A DNA stretch of 64,000 bases, taken from NCBI GenBank assembly GCA_031275815.1, contig JAISOF010000030.1:1-64000 (forward strand), written 5' to 3'. The position numbers and the translations under genes were made by a program. Source of the stretch: Candidatus Nomurabacteria bacterium (lineage in GTDB: Bacteria; Patescibacteriota; Saccharimonadia; Saccharimonadales; Saccharimonadaceae). The notes under the pieces were generated by a model. The model ran no database searches. It had not been told where the DNA came from and worked only from the letters and a program-made list of their open reading frames with translations. Below are positions 14,601 through 23,100 of this stretch, piece after piece (the first letter of the stretch is position 1; each line of letters starts with the position of its first letter).

Positions 14601-15332
14601 ATGACAGCGACGATTATTGAGATTCGGGGGTTAAACAAGCGCTTTGGCGTCGGCGACGCGGAGACTTTGGCATTGCGCGATGTCAATCTCAAAATCAAGT
14701 CGGGCGAGTTTGTGATGGTGACCGGCCCAAGCGGTTGTGGGAAGACCACTTTGCTGAATATTATCGGGCTGTTGGATCGGGCGACTTATGGCGAGTATTA
14801 TCTTGACAATCACCCCGTTGCGCGGATTAGCAAGCGCAAACAGGCGAGGTTGCGCAACGAAAAAATCGGCACGATTTTCCAAAACTTCAACTTGATTCAA
14901 GGCATGACGGTGATTGAAAATGTGGCGTTGCCACTGATTTATCGCGGCGTCGGCAAGACCAAACGCCTCAAAACCGCCAGCCGAATGCTTGGGCGATTCC
15001 AACTTAATGAGCGTGAATATTACCTTCCGAACCAACTTTCCGGCGGGCAGCAACAACGCGTTGCCATCGCGCGCTCTCTTGTTGGCAACCCCTCCATTAT
15101 TTTGGCGGACGAGCCGACTGGCAATCTGGACAGCCGTGCCAGCCACATCGTGATGGAGGAGCTGCGCGAAATCCACGAACAGGGCAACACGATTATCATG
15201 GTAACCCACAACGCCAACCTCACGGCATACGCCACGCGCGTCATCAACATCATTGACGGGCACATCGACACAGACATCAACATCAACAAACGCGTCGCGA
15301 AAAATCCCGCCCGCCAGAGGAGGAGAAGATGA
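14601..15332 (+). CDS. ABC transporter ATP-binding protein, MacB/LolD type
   Basis: A 243-aa nucleotide-binding subunit: Walker A GPSGCGKTT near residue 42, Q-loop QNFNLIQGMT, signature [15 protein letters not shown] near residue 145, Walker B ILADEPTGNLD near residue 168, and the switch histidine in MVTHN. The NLD after Walker B is typical of the MacB/LolD/FtsE group, which works with FtsX-like permeases in lipoprotein, peptide or drug export rather than uptake. The stop overlaps the permease start by 4 bp. The mRNA is predicted leaderless. Confidence 0.93.
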   Translation: MTATIIEIRGLNKRFGVGDAETLALRDVNLKIKSGEFVMVTGPSGCGKTTLLNIIGLLDRATYGEYYLDNHPVARISKRKQARLRNEKIGTIFQNFNLIQGMTVIENVALPLIYRGVGKTKRLKTASRMLGRFQLNEREYYLPNQLSGGQQQRVAIARSLVGNPSIILADEPTGNLDSRASHIVMEELREIHEQGNTIIMVTHNANLTAYATRVINIIDGHIDTDININKRVAKNPARQRRRR

Positions 15333-16543
15333 AGTTTTTGTTGAAAAATCACATTTCCGACGCCGCGCAGTCTTTGAAAGCCAATCGTTCGCGGTCGTTC
15401 CTCACGGTGTTGGGGATTTCCATCGGCGTGGCGAGCATTGTGACGATTTTGTCGCTGACCGGCGGGGTGAAACGTATTATCAGCGACCAGATCCAACAGT
15501 ACGGCGACGACCTGATTGTTGTGCGTCCGACTTATACCAACCACGCCAAAGATATTTTTTCACACTTGACCGATTCCATGTCTTTTGCCAGCAGTAGTTT
15601 GACTCTGCAAGACGTCGCCTCTGTCAAAAGTTTGGATGAAACGATGCTGGTTGCGCCGGTGTCGGTCAGCCAGCACGAGCTGTTGGGCGACAACGACGCG
15701 GTGAGTAGTGTGATTGCCACTACACCGGACTTTTTCAATATTTTTGGGTTAACGGCGCGCGACGACGACGATTTGAACAGTAGTTTGTCGCAAAACACCA
15801 TTGTGTTGGGTTCGCGCCTGTCGGTGCGGTTGTTCGATTCTGTTGACACCATCGGCAAAAAACTGATCATCAAGGGTGAGAGTTTCATGGTGGTGGGCGT
15901 GTTGTCGCCAATTGCCGACCCTATCAACATCAACAACGTCAACCTTGACGAGGCCATGTTCATGAGCATTGAAAAGTCGCCGATTGTCGACAAAACGCCG
16001 CAAATTCAGCAAATCAATTTGCGCACCCGTCAAGATCCCGCCACTGTCGCCAATCTTGTCGACCAAGCCGTTGCCAAAAACCACAAAAACGCCAAAGATT
16101 TTGAAGTGCTGTCGGGGGAGAGTATTTATAGCCCAGCGGAAAACATTTTGAGCCTGATGTCAATCACCTTATCCATTGTCGCCGGCATTTCGTTGGTGGT
16201 CGGTGGCATTGGCGTTATGAATATCATGCTGGTTACCGTTGCCGAGCGCACGCGCGAAATTGGCATTCGTAAAGCTGTTGGCGCGTGGGGTGGGCAGATT
16301 ATGGTGCAATTTTTGATTGAAGCTTTGATTTTATCCATCATGGGTGGCGTTTTGGGCTTTGTTTTTGGCTATTTGGGCGCCAGCGCGGTGGCGCTCTTCA
16401 CGCCAATTCTGCCTTTCATTTCGCTGGACATTGTGAAGACTGCTTTTTCGATTTCTATAGCCGTTGGCGTGGTGTTCGGACTTTATCCCGCTTTCCGCGC
16501 GGCGCGGAAGAAACCGGTGGATTGTTTGAAGTATTATCGGTGA
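15329..16543 (+). CDS. ABC transporter permease, MacB/FtsX type
   Basis: A 404-aa permease: an N-terminal transmembrane helix (about residues 18-45), a large extracytoplasmic MacB-PCD domain, then three helices in the last 140 residues. The FtsX core GGIGVMNIMLVTVAERTREIGIRKAVGA is near residue 300. It is translationally coupled to the ATPase. The pair forms a mechanotransmission-type transporter. The substrate is unknown, and no periplasmic adaptor is encoded nearby, as expected for a cell without an outer membrane. Confidence 0.93.
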   Translation: MKFLLKNHISDAAQSLKANRSRSFLTVLGISIGVASIVTILSLTGGVKRIISDQIQQYGDDLIVVRPTYTNHAKDIFSHLTDSMSFASSSLTLQDVASVKSLDETMLVAPVSVSQHELLGDNDAVSSVIATTPDFFNIFGLTARDDDDLNSSLSQNTIVLGSRLSVRLFDSVDTIGKKLIIKGESFMVVGVLSPIADPININNVNLDEAMFMSIEKSPIVDKTPQIQQINLRTRQDPATVANLVDQAVAKNHKNAKDFEVLSGESIYSPAENILSLMSITLSIVAGISLVVGGIGVMNIMLVTVAERTREIGIRKAVGAWGGQIMVQFLIEALILSIMGGVLGFVFGYLGASAVALFTPILPFISLDIVKTAFSISIAVGVVFGLYPAFRAARKKPVDCLKYYR

Positions 16544-16585
16544 TTTTTGTTGGGTGTTGCAACAAGATTGATGAGCGAGCGGGAG

Positions 16586-17155
16586 CTACTCAAAAAACCT
16601 AATTTCCTTCAAAATCTCCTCCAACTTCGCATGCAAATCGTCAATTGACTTGTTATTTTGCACAAAGTAATCCGCAATCGCAATTGGGCCGCCCTTTTCC
16701 AGATTCTCCACCTCTGACCAATCGCGCTCGTTCGCCTCCTTTTCGGTGAATGGTCGCTCCGGACGCGTCGCCAACCGATGATGCCGCAAATGCTTGTTTG
16801 GTACCAACGCCACAATCGTAATTTCACCCGGAAACGCATGTTTCAAAATCCGATACTCGCTCCAAGTGTAAAGCCCGTCAAAAATAATCCGGCGCTGCCC
16901 CGACTGAATCAACCTGTGCGCCTCCTCAATCACCCGCTTCGCCACAAAATCCTTGCCCTCTTTTTGGCGAATCTCTTCACGAAACCGCTGTTGGCTCTCC
17001 GGCGTAATCTCAAGCCCCGCCTCGCGCATTGCCTTATAAATCATGCCGCCGAAATAAATATCTGGCACACCTTTGCTCTTCACATACTCTGCCGCCGTAG
17101 ACTTTCCACTACCGCTCATGCCAACGAAACAAATAATTTTCACATTTTTTTCCAT
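16586..17155 (-). CDS. P-loop kinase, dephospho-CoA-kinase/UPF0200-like
   Basis: A 189-aa NTPase with Walker A FVGMSGSGKSTAAEYVKSKG at residues 8-27, a substrate-binding region IYFGGMIYKAMREAGLE, RRIIFDGLYTWSEYRIL as Walker B-like strand, and a lid with arginines (HHRLATRPERPFTEKEANERD). It resembles UPF0200 and dephospho-CoA kinase-related proteins; the substrate is not certain. The start at 17155 is chosen because the longer frame to 17299 runs through the tRNA-Gly gene. Confidence 0.8.
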   Translation of the reverse strand: MEKNVKIICFVGMSGSGKSTAAEYVKSKGVPDIYFGGMIYKAMREAGLEITPESQQRFREEIRQKEGKDFVAKRVIEEAHRLIQSGQRRIIFDGLYTWSEYRILKHAFPGEITIVALVPNKHLRHHRLATRPERPFTEKEANERDWSEVENLEKGGPIAIADYFVQNNKSIDDLHAKLEEILKEIRFFE

Positions 17156-17180
17156 AAAAAAAGACCTATTAAACTTTATA

Positions 17181-17257
17181 TGGTGCGAGTGAAGAGACTC
17201 TAACTCTCGACCTCTTCCTTGGCAAGGAAGCGCTCTAAACAACTGAGCTACACTCGC
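17181..17257 (-). tRNA. tRNA-Gly (GCC)
   Basis: The minus strand reads GCGAGTG.. with D arm AGCTCAGTTGTTTAGAGC and anticodon arm CTTCCTTGCCAAGGAAG carrying GCC. The T arm pairs around GTTAGAGTC, followed by CACTCGC, discriminator A and an encoded CCA. Confidence 0.93.
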
Positions 17258-17328
17258 GACAACGAAACACAGTTTCATTATACCAAACTCTCGCCACAAA
17301 ACAAGATTTTTGATATAATTAGTGTGAA

Positions 17329-17402
17329 GGCGCCTTGGCGGAGCAGTTACGCAGCGGTCTGCAAAACCGCGTAGGCGGGTGCAACTCCCGCAGGTGCCTC
17401 CA
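17329..17402 (+). tRNA. tRNA-Cys (GCA)
   Basis: Acceptor stem GGCGCCT pairs with AGGTGCC, and the anticodon arm GCGGTCTGCAAAACCGC carries GCA. The T arm is GCGGGTGCAACTCCCGC, with discriminator T and an encoded CCA (17400-17402). A TATAAT at 17314-17319 serves as -10 box. Confidence 0.95.
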
Positions 17403-17440
17403 AAATAGGATAATTTCGAGAAGTTGTCCTATTTTGTTTT
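17402..17440 (+). terminator. Intrinsic terminator of tRNA-Cys
   Basis: AAAATAGGA (17402-17410) pairs perfectly with TCCTATTTT (17427-17435), followed by GTTTT. It begins at the last base of the tRNA. Confidence 0.75.
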
Positions 17441-17484
17441 CCGCCCAAAAGCTCACACCGCCCGACAAAATGCCAACCAAAAAC

Positions 17485-18135
17485 TCAGCGCCCGCTAACC
17501 AAAGACCCGTCCGCGTTCGTCCTGATTAACGACCGGCAATAAGCGCACCGCTGCACGTGTCCCAGTGCGACCTTGTTGTCAGCCCCGCAATTTTCGCAAC
17601 GCACCACCGCAAACTGGATGTTGCCCACATCTTTCGCCTCCACTCCCGATTTTGCCAACACTAACTCGCGAGTTTTCTGATTAATATGCCCGTGAAAAAA
17701 CCCTCTATCCAGCATTTCTTGCAAAGCAATTTGAACTTCGTCGGCGTCCATCCCCGCCGACTGAGCGATGCGGTCAATGCTCGTTTCGCCCTCGTTGACC
17801 ACGATGCTGATGTATAATCTGTATTTTTTGGCTTTCGCGTTCATCTGTTTGGATTTCACAATCAACAAGATGCCACCTGTCAAAAGCCCTGCGCTGGTGA
17901 TCATGGTGGCAACTTCAAACCTACTTCCTAACATCCCGAACAAACCGAGAATCGTCAATATCCACCCCATGACCCCAGCCACACCACCACCTTTGAAAGT
18001 CGCCGACCGGTCGACGTTTGACTTTCTGAGCAACATGAGCAAGCCAATCGGCCAACAAAGCACCAAAAGCACCACAATAAACGCCCAATCCCTTGAGTCT
18101 TTCGCCACTTGCGCATTCCATTGTTTTCCTTCCAT
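17485..18135 (-). CDS. Membrane protein with C-terminal zinc ribbon, 216 aa
   Basis: Three or four transmembrane helices lie in the first 105 residues (WAFIVVLLVLCWPIGLLML, GVMGWILTILGLFGML, MITSAGLLTGGILLIV). A winged-helix-like segment follows (TSIDRIAQSAGMDADEVQIALQEMLDRGFF), of the kind seen in PCI/wHTH oligomerisation modules. The protein closes with a zinc ribbon, CENCGADN..VQRCAYC, near residue 185. The start at 18135 has a GAAGGGGG site; an extension to 18279 would cover a TATAAT promoter and part of a dispersed repeat. No function is known. The layout recalls bacterial membrane-stress or zinc-ribbon adaptor proteins. Confidence 0.75.
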   Translation of the reverse strand: MEGKQWNAQVAKDSRDWAFIVVLLVLCWPIGLLMLLRKSNVDRSATFKGGGVAGVMGWILTILGLFGMLGSRFEVATMITSAGLLTGGILLIVKSKQMNAKAKKYRLYISIVVNEGETSIDRIAQSAGMDADEVQIALQEMLDRGFFHGHINQKTRELVLAKSGVEAKDVGNIQFAVVRCENCGADNKVALGHVQRCAYCRSLIRTNADGSLVSGR

Positions 18136-18259
18136 AACCTCAAAACCCCCTTCACTTAAGTTGTGGTAACTAACTTTATTATACAGAAAAAAGTAAAATA
18201 TAAAATACCGGAATGGCGCTGTTGCATAACTTAGCTCGTCACCCCAGTCACGGCTCTTT

Positions 18260-18281
18260 TTGCCAGTCTTGTTGCACAACC
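18260..18281 (-). repeat. Dispersed repeat arm
   Basis: The reverse complement, starting GGTTGTGCAACAAGAC, matches 3665-3686 with one mismatch in 22 bases. It is a solo copy of the right arm of the 3544-3682 element. Confidence 0.55.
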
Positions 18282-18551
18282 TCCAACGAGACCGACAGGA
18301 AGATACAGAGATAATTTTCTCTTGCGAAAAATGCCAAAAAACTTGTCCTTAATAGTATTGACTTGGCATGTATGGTGAGATACAATGGTTCAGGTTAATT
18401 TGGCTGTTCAGACTAATTTTAGGGTTAGTTTGTCTGTCAGTTGAACCAGTTGATCTTTGACAATAGGGTTGGCAATCCGGCCGGTAACACTGGCTTGATT
18501 GATAGATGTTTCACATTTTGAGCGGGCATAAAAAGCCCAAGGAGGCACTAA
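18282..18551 (+). promoter_or_regulatory. Promoter and long leader of the 88-aa secreted protein gene
   Basis: TTGACT (18358-18363), a 17-nt spacer and TACAAT (18381-18386) give a strong promoter. The transcript would carry a leader of about 160 nt, ending in a small hairpin (GGGC/GCCC, about 18524-18538) directly before the AAGGAGGCA ribosome-binding site. The long leader, unusual in this window, suggests post-transcriptional control. No riboswitch class was recognised. Confidence 0.6.
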
Positions 18552-18818
18552 ATGAAGAAAGCAAAAGTAGTGGCAGTAGTGACGGCAACGGCGATGATGG
18601 CGGCTCCGGCTGTGGCGTCTGCCAGTGACGGCAATCCGTTTGACAGCTTTATTGCTGCCCAGCAACAAGTTTCGTCAACGCAAGAAGTCGACGAGACTGA
18701 GGGTCCTTCAACAGCGGATGTTTTCGCGAATTACCATGCAAAACATCCATTTCTCCAGCCGTTACAGCAAATCGGCACCTTCAAGGAAATGGTGCAATTT
18801 AACGGTTTTGCAAAGTAA
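18552..18818 (+). CDS. Small secreted protein, 88 aa
   Basis: A signal peptide (MKKAKVVAVVTATAMMAAPA, cleavage probably after VASAS near residue 25) precedes about 63 mature residues rich in Q, S, T and E. The mature part ends in an amphipathic stretch (PLQQIGTFKEMVQFNGFAK). There is no cysteine and no recognised domain. It has a strong promoter, a consensus ribosome-binding site and its own terminator, so it is probably well expressed. The function is unknown. Confidence 0.8.
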   Translation: MKKAKVVAVVTATAMMAAPAVASASDGNPFDSFIAAQQQVSSTQEVDETEGPSTADVFANYHAKHPFLQPLQQIGTFKEMVQFNGFAK

Positions 18819-18854
18819 GCCGAAACTCAACACCCTTTGTTCAAAGGTTATTTC

Positions 18855-18884
18855 AGCCTCCCTCAAAAAGAGGGGGGCTTTACT
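18855..18884 (+). terminator. Intrinsic terminator
   Basis: AGCCTCCCTC (18855-18864) pairs with GAGGGGGGCT (18870-18879) with one wobble, followed by TTTACT. It lies 36 bp after the stop of the 88-aa gene. Confidence 0.8.
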
Positions 18885-18958
18885 CATATCGTGAAAGACT
18901 AGCCAGCACATAACTCGCTAACCCATGTTACATAGTTAAATTAACCAAACTCAATCAC

Positions 18959-19578
18959 CGCGTTAGATAATAAATAAGTGTCACCAAACCCTGCGGCTAT
19001 CCATAACCACGTAATTGGTCGACTAATGCAGCGGCTTTGCCGCTCCTAGGCGAGTCAAAAACTAGCTGTCATACTAGAATCAGTCTCCCCGCAATCTCCT
19101 AATAATGGTAACCGAGTTCTCTCTGAACCCTTTCTAACTTAATTGTTAATATCTCAATCTTACTCTTTAGTCTGGCAGGATTCAAGGTCTCATATTGTAA
19201 TCTTAGTCGTTGTTTGGTTGCTCTCGCTAGTTGCTGTTTGTTTGCTAGGGTCTCACCCGGAAAGTCTTCATCAGGCAAAGCCAACACTCTAGCATAAGGT
19301 GCAGCTGGCTGGTCATAGATTCGTCTTTGGCCCTTGCGCTGGATGCCTAAACTGCTGTAACTAACTTTACTCTCTAACCGAAAACTAGGCTGAAAGAAGT
19401 TAACATATAGCCGGAGCACCGCATAGAGCTGATTCATCACTATGACTGCTGCCTGACAATCATAACGTTCATAGCCTAAGTACTTCCTAACTACCACATT
19501 GTTGCGTTGCTCAATAAAGCAGTTGTCATTCTTCTTATGTGGTCGGCTGCGAGTCATCTCAATCTGATGTTTCTCTTC
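18959..19578 (-). mobile_element. Insertion-sequence fragment: transposase 3' part plus IS end
   Basis: The fragment runs from an 80-bp terminal sequence at 18959-19038 (shared with 3227-3306) through the C-terminal part of a DDE integrase-type transposase. The 5' half of the element is gone. The inner boundary is near 19578, where surface-protein coding sequence resumes. The family resembles the IS481-like/ISNCY integrases (RSRPHKKNDN..EQ.N..V..YLGYERYD..NFFQPS). Confidence 0.75.
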
Positions 19579-19905
19579 GGCGTCCAGGCTGCCATCATTC
19601 TTCGCCACTAAGGTGCAAACCACTTTATCGCCGTTGGCTGTGAAGTTGGCGTTGATATTGACCGTGTCTTTTAAAGTAGCCGTTTGGCTAATGGTGGAAC
19701 TTGAAACTTGTGCCTCACCACTTGGCGTACACTGGAGGCTATCCCAGTAAATGTCCCAACTGGCACTTTTGATGGTGGCCTGACCATTAATCAAGAGAGT
19801 GGTACTAAGAGCTGCGAACGCCACGCCGAGTCCCAAAACGCCAGCGACTAGCGCCGCCACGGCAATGATTCGGGTCTTTTTATGATGTTGACTAACGTGG
19901 GCCAT
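19099..19905 (-). CDS. Chimeric ORF: secreted-protein N-terminus fused to transposase C-terminus
   Basis: A 268-aa frame in two unrelated parts. Residues 1 to about 109 are an exported protein with signal anchor IIAVAALVAGVLGLGVAFAAL and a beta-rich TasA/camelysin-like start (ATIKSASWDIYWDS..). From about residue 111 it reads as a transposase tail with RSRPHKKNDNCFIEQRN, which contains the last acidic residue of the DDE triad, then NFFQPSFRLESK and a basic coiled C-terminus. The simplest reading is IS insertion followed by deletion, fusing in frame. Start and ribosome-binding site (AAAGGAGAAAAAT) of the host gene are intact, so a chimeric protein could still be made and exported. Transposase activity is not expected. 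Confidence 0.7.
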   Translation of the reverse strand: MAHVSQHHKKTRIIAVAALVAGVLGLGVAFAALSTTLLINGQATIKSASWDIYWDSLQCTPSGEAQVSSSTISQTATLKDTVNINANFTANGDKVVCTLVAKNDGSLDAEEKHQIEMTRSRPHKKNDNCFIEQRNNVVVRKYLGYERYDCQAAVIVMNQLYAVLRLYVNFFQPSFRLESKVSYSSLGIQRKGQRRIYDQPAAPYARVLALPDEDFPGETLANKQQLARATKQRLRLQYETLNPARLKSKIEILTIKLERVQRELGYHY

Positions 19906-19921
19906 ATTTTTCTCCTTTGTT

Positions 19922-19944
19922 GTTATAACGTACGTTGTAATAAC
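19922..19944. promoter_or_regulatory. Palindromic operator-like site
   Basis: A perfect AACGTACGTT core (19927-19936) lies in a wider imperfect palindrome GTTATAAC..GTTGTAATAAC, and overlaps the probable -10 region 16-38 bp upstream of the chimeric gene. It is a candidate repressor site. No cognate regulator is adjacent. Confidence 0.4.
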
Positions 19945-20126
19945 TCTATCAGCTGGGGAAAGAAACAAAGCTTGCTCGTCAGTCTAGCAATATCATTACT
20001 CTGACGCTTTTAGTTGTAAGCAAACGTAAACATATCGTCAAGGTTTCTGGGCGGTGGGCGGTTTTGAAAAGTTTATAAACTTTACGCAACCCCCGCCGAT
20101 GATGGGTGGCTTGGTGGTCATATTGA

Positions 20127-23100
20127 TCAGCGAATTAGCCACACTCGGCGTATACGTCGCATAACCAGGGCTACTGTCGCCAAACTCACTGTCGCTGTTG
20201 CCGCTGCTAGCCAAATCGTTAACTGTCGGCTCGTGCCGAACAGACCAGTGTTTGGTACGTCTGGCGAAATCAACTCCCAAACTGCCACCAAAAACAGGTC
20301 GCTGGTAATGGTGTCTTGGTCGAAGTTAAACCGAACAAATTCACCGTTTTTCTCATAAAACCAGCCGACCAGGTTGTAGCCGGCGCGCGAGACAGTCGGC
20401 TCGGACACCACATCGCCATGATAGACATCGACATCAGCCACCGCTGGTTCGCCGCCAGCGGGGTCGAAGGTGATTTTGAACTTGGTGGCGGCATAGGCGA
20501 TGTCATAATTGTTGTAGCCGCGAGCGAACGGCGTCGTCCACTGGGTCGTGAGAACATGGGCGTTATAGGTCGGCAGGTCGATCGGCGCTACCACTGGTTC
20601 GGACGTTGCCGCCGAGTTACCCGCAAACTGCACACCAGCCGCCACGTCGATCAGTGGCAGACTCTCATAATCCGCCCATACCCCACCACCGTTATTAGTC
20701 GCCGTATTGTCCAAAATCTGAACCGTGTCGCTGAGACTAAGACCAAACTTGCGAGTAGTTTTGAGATAAATCCCGCCGCCATCATATGCCTCATTACCCG
20801 AAATCTCTACCGAGCCGCTAATCACGGTCGGCTGATCGCCAGCCAGCAAAATACCGCCGCCCAGCTGGGCTTTGTTGTCAGTAATAACCACATCACCGTT
20901 AACAGCCAGACTATTCGCACACACCCCTCCGCCATCGCTACCGGCTTGGTTGCCGGCGATCCGACTTTGCCCAGTTATCAGCAAGCTACTCCCCCCAGTT
21001 ATCCAACTATAAATCGCCCCGCCAGCCGCCGCCGACTGGTTGTTTTCCAAAATACTATCAGCCACAGTAAAGCTCGACGTCGAGCCAGAATAATACAAAC
21101 CACCGCCGATGTTCGCTTGATTACCACTGATACTCGCCCCACTAATCGTAATCGGCAGCGACAGCCGAAGATAAAAACCACCACCATTACTAATCGCCTG
21201 ATTGTCATCAAAATTGCCGCCGGTAATATTGACCGCCAAAATACCAGAGTTGACATAAACTCCACCGCCCACTCCTGTCGTCGTGTTACCCGACACAGAT
21301 ACATTGCCGTCAATTGTCAAACTACCAGCGTTCATCAGCACCCCGCCGCCGTTGCCAGTAGTGTCCACCACCACTTTGCCGTCCTCGATATGGCTGGTGC
21401 CGACTTGATTATTATTAACCTGAGCCTCGCCCTCCAAAGTTAAACTCGCCCCAGTAAAACTAATCCCGCCCGCCGAACCATTGTTGGTCTGCCCTGCCAA
21501 GTTGCCGTTGACCTGAACATTGTCTTTGATAGTAACCGTCGTCGTGCCAGACCCGACAAATAGCCCGCCGTGGCTCGCCCCTACCACGTTGCCGTTAATC
21601 TGGGCGCTGTCCTCAATTAGCACCACGCCGTTGGTGCCGATATTAACACCGCCAATGTTTGTCATTGCTGTGTTGTGATTAATCTTGAAATAATCTTTGA
21701 TGGTGGCTTTAGAATCATTACCAACTGATATACCGCCGACTTGCACACGAGTCAGATTATCAACAATTTGGCCGTTGCCCGACAGTTCGACCTCTGTATA
21801 ATTGCCAGTTTGGACTCCGCCCACCGACGACGTCGCTTGGTTGTCGCTGATTTTGGCGTTGTCGGTTATGGTCAAGGCAGCGGGTCGCTCTGCCGTGCCA
21901 GCCGCCATCATCACGCCGCCACCGACACCGCCATATTGAACGGTCGCTGCGGGGTCTGAAACTGGTGCGTCGCCGACCATTCGTCCGGCCTGATTATTAC
22001 TAATTTCCGCATTGTCACTAAGGGTTAACCGCCCCGCCGTAGGGACGTAAATCCCGCCGCTGGTGCCAGTAGTCCCTTGCCCCGAGCGGTTGTTAGTAAT
22101 CCGAGTTGAACCGTTGACTGTCAAATTAGTATAGTTGCCCACCGCCACACCGCCAGCACTGCCAGCCGCTTGGTTGCCACTGATTTCGCAATTGGTAATA
22201 GTAACGTTTTTTGGCACGGCCAGTGTGCCATTTGTGGCAAATTGAAATCCGCCATAACCGCTGCTAAGGGCTGAGTTATTATTAATTACTGAATTAGTCA
22301 AAGTGAAATTATCAGCACTGGTGCCGCTGAAAACCAAACCGCCGCCCGAAGTCGCCGCCACATTGCCGGTCACTGTGATATTGTCCATCGCCGTTAGCCC
22401 TGTCGTGCCGTTGATATAAATGCCGCAATTTGCGCCGCTCGGTTTGGCGGGGTCGGTGGAGTTGACAGAGGTGCATTCGTTATCGTTCGCCACCACATTA
22501 GAAAAGTTAGTGAAGGTCGCCAAAGAGCCGTTAATCCGCATACCGCCGCCGAGACCTTGACTAGTCAAGCCGTTAGCAATGACGTGGTTGCGGCTGAACG
22601 TGCCGCCAGTGATGTCCACAGTGCCGTCGACTGGCCCAGTTAGTTGTATGCCGCCGGCAATCGCTGAATAGTTGGCTCCATCGGAGGGAATCACCCAGTT
22701 GTCGTCAAAGTGGCCGCCGCTGATGCTGACGGTTTTGGCATGGATTAACGCACCGCCGCCAGTCGGGCTGAGGGCGCCAGTGGCAATGTTGTTGGTAATC
22801 CCGCCGTCTGCTATCGAAAAACTGCTGTTTGCACCGTATTGATAAATTCCGCCGCCGTTGCCGTTGGTGGTGTTGTTGTCAATGGCACCGCCCGTGATAT
22901 TAATCGCCACGTAGTCGCCCGTGAAAACACCGCCGCCGTGCCGTGCGGCGTAGTTGCTGGTATAGTTGCCGGCAATTGCACCGCCGCTGATATTTAACTG
23001 AGTAATGTAACTAGCGTTACCAGCGATATAAATTGCTCCGCCGTGTGCTTCGCTATGATTACCAGTGGTAGCGACCTTGCCAGGCGACAGGTTATAAGGC

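Noticed and set aside
20316-21443. 375-aa plus-strand frame opposite the beta-helix protein
   Set aside because: Antisense shadow of a GC-rich repetitive gene; no ribosome-binding site and no recognisable domain.
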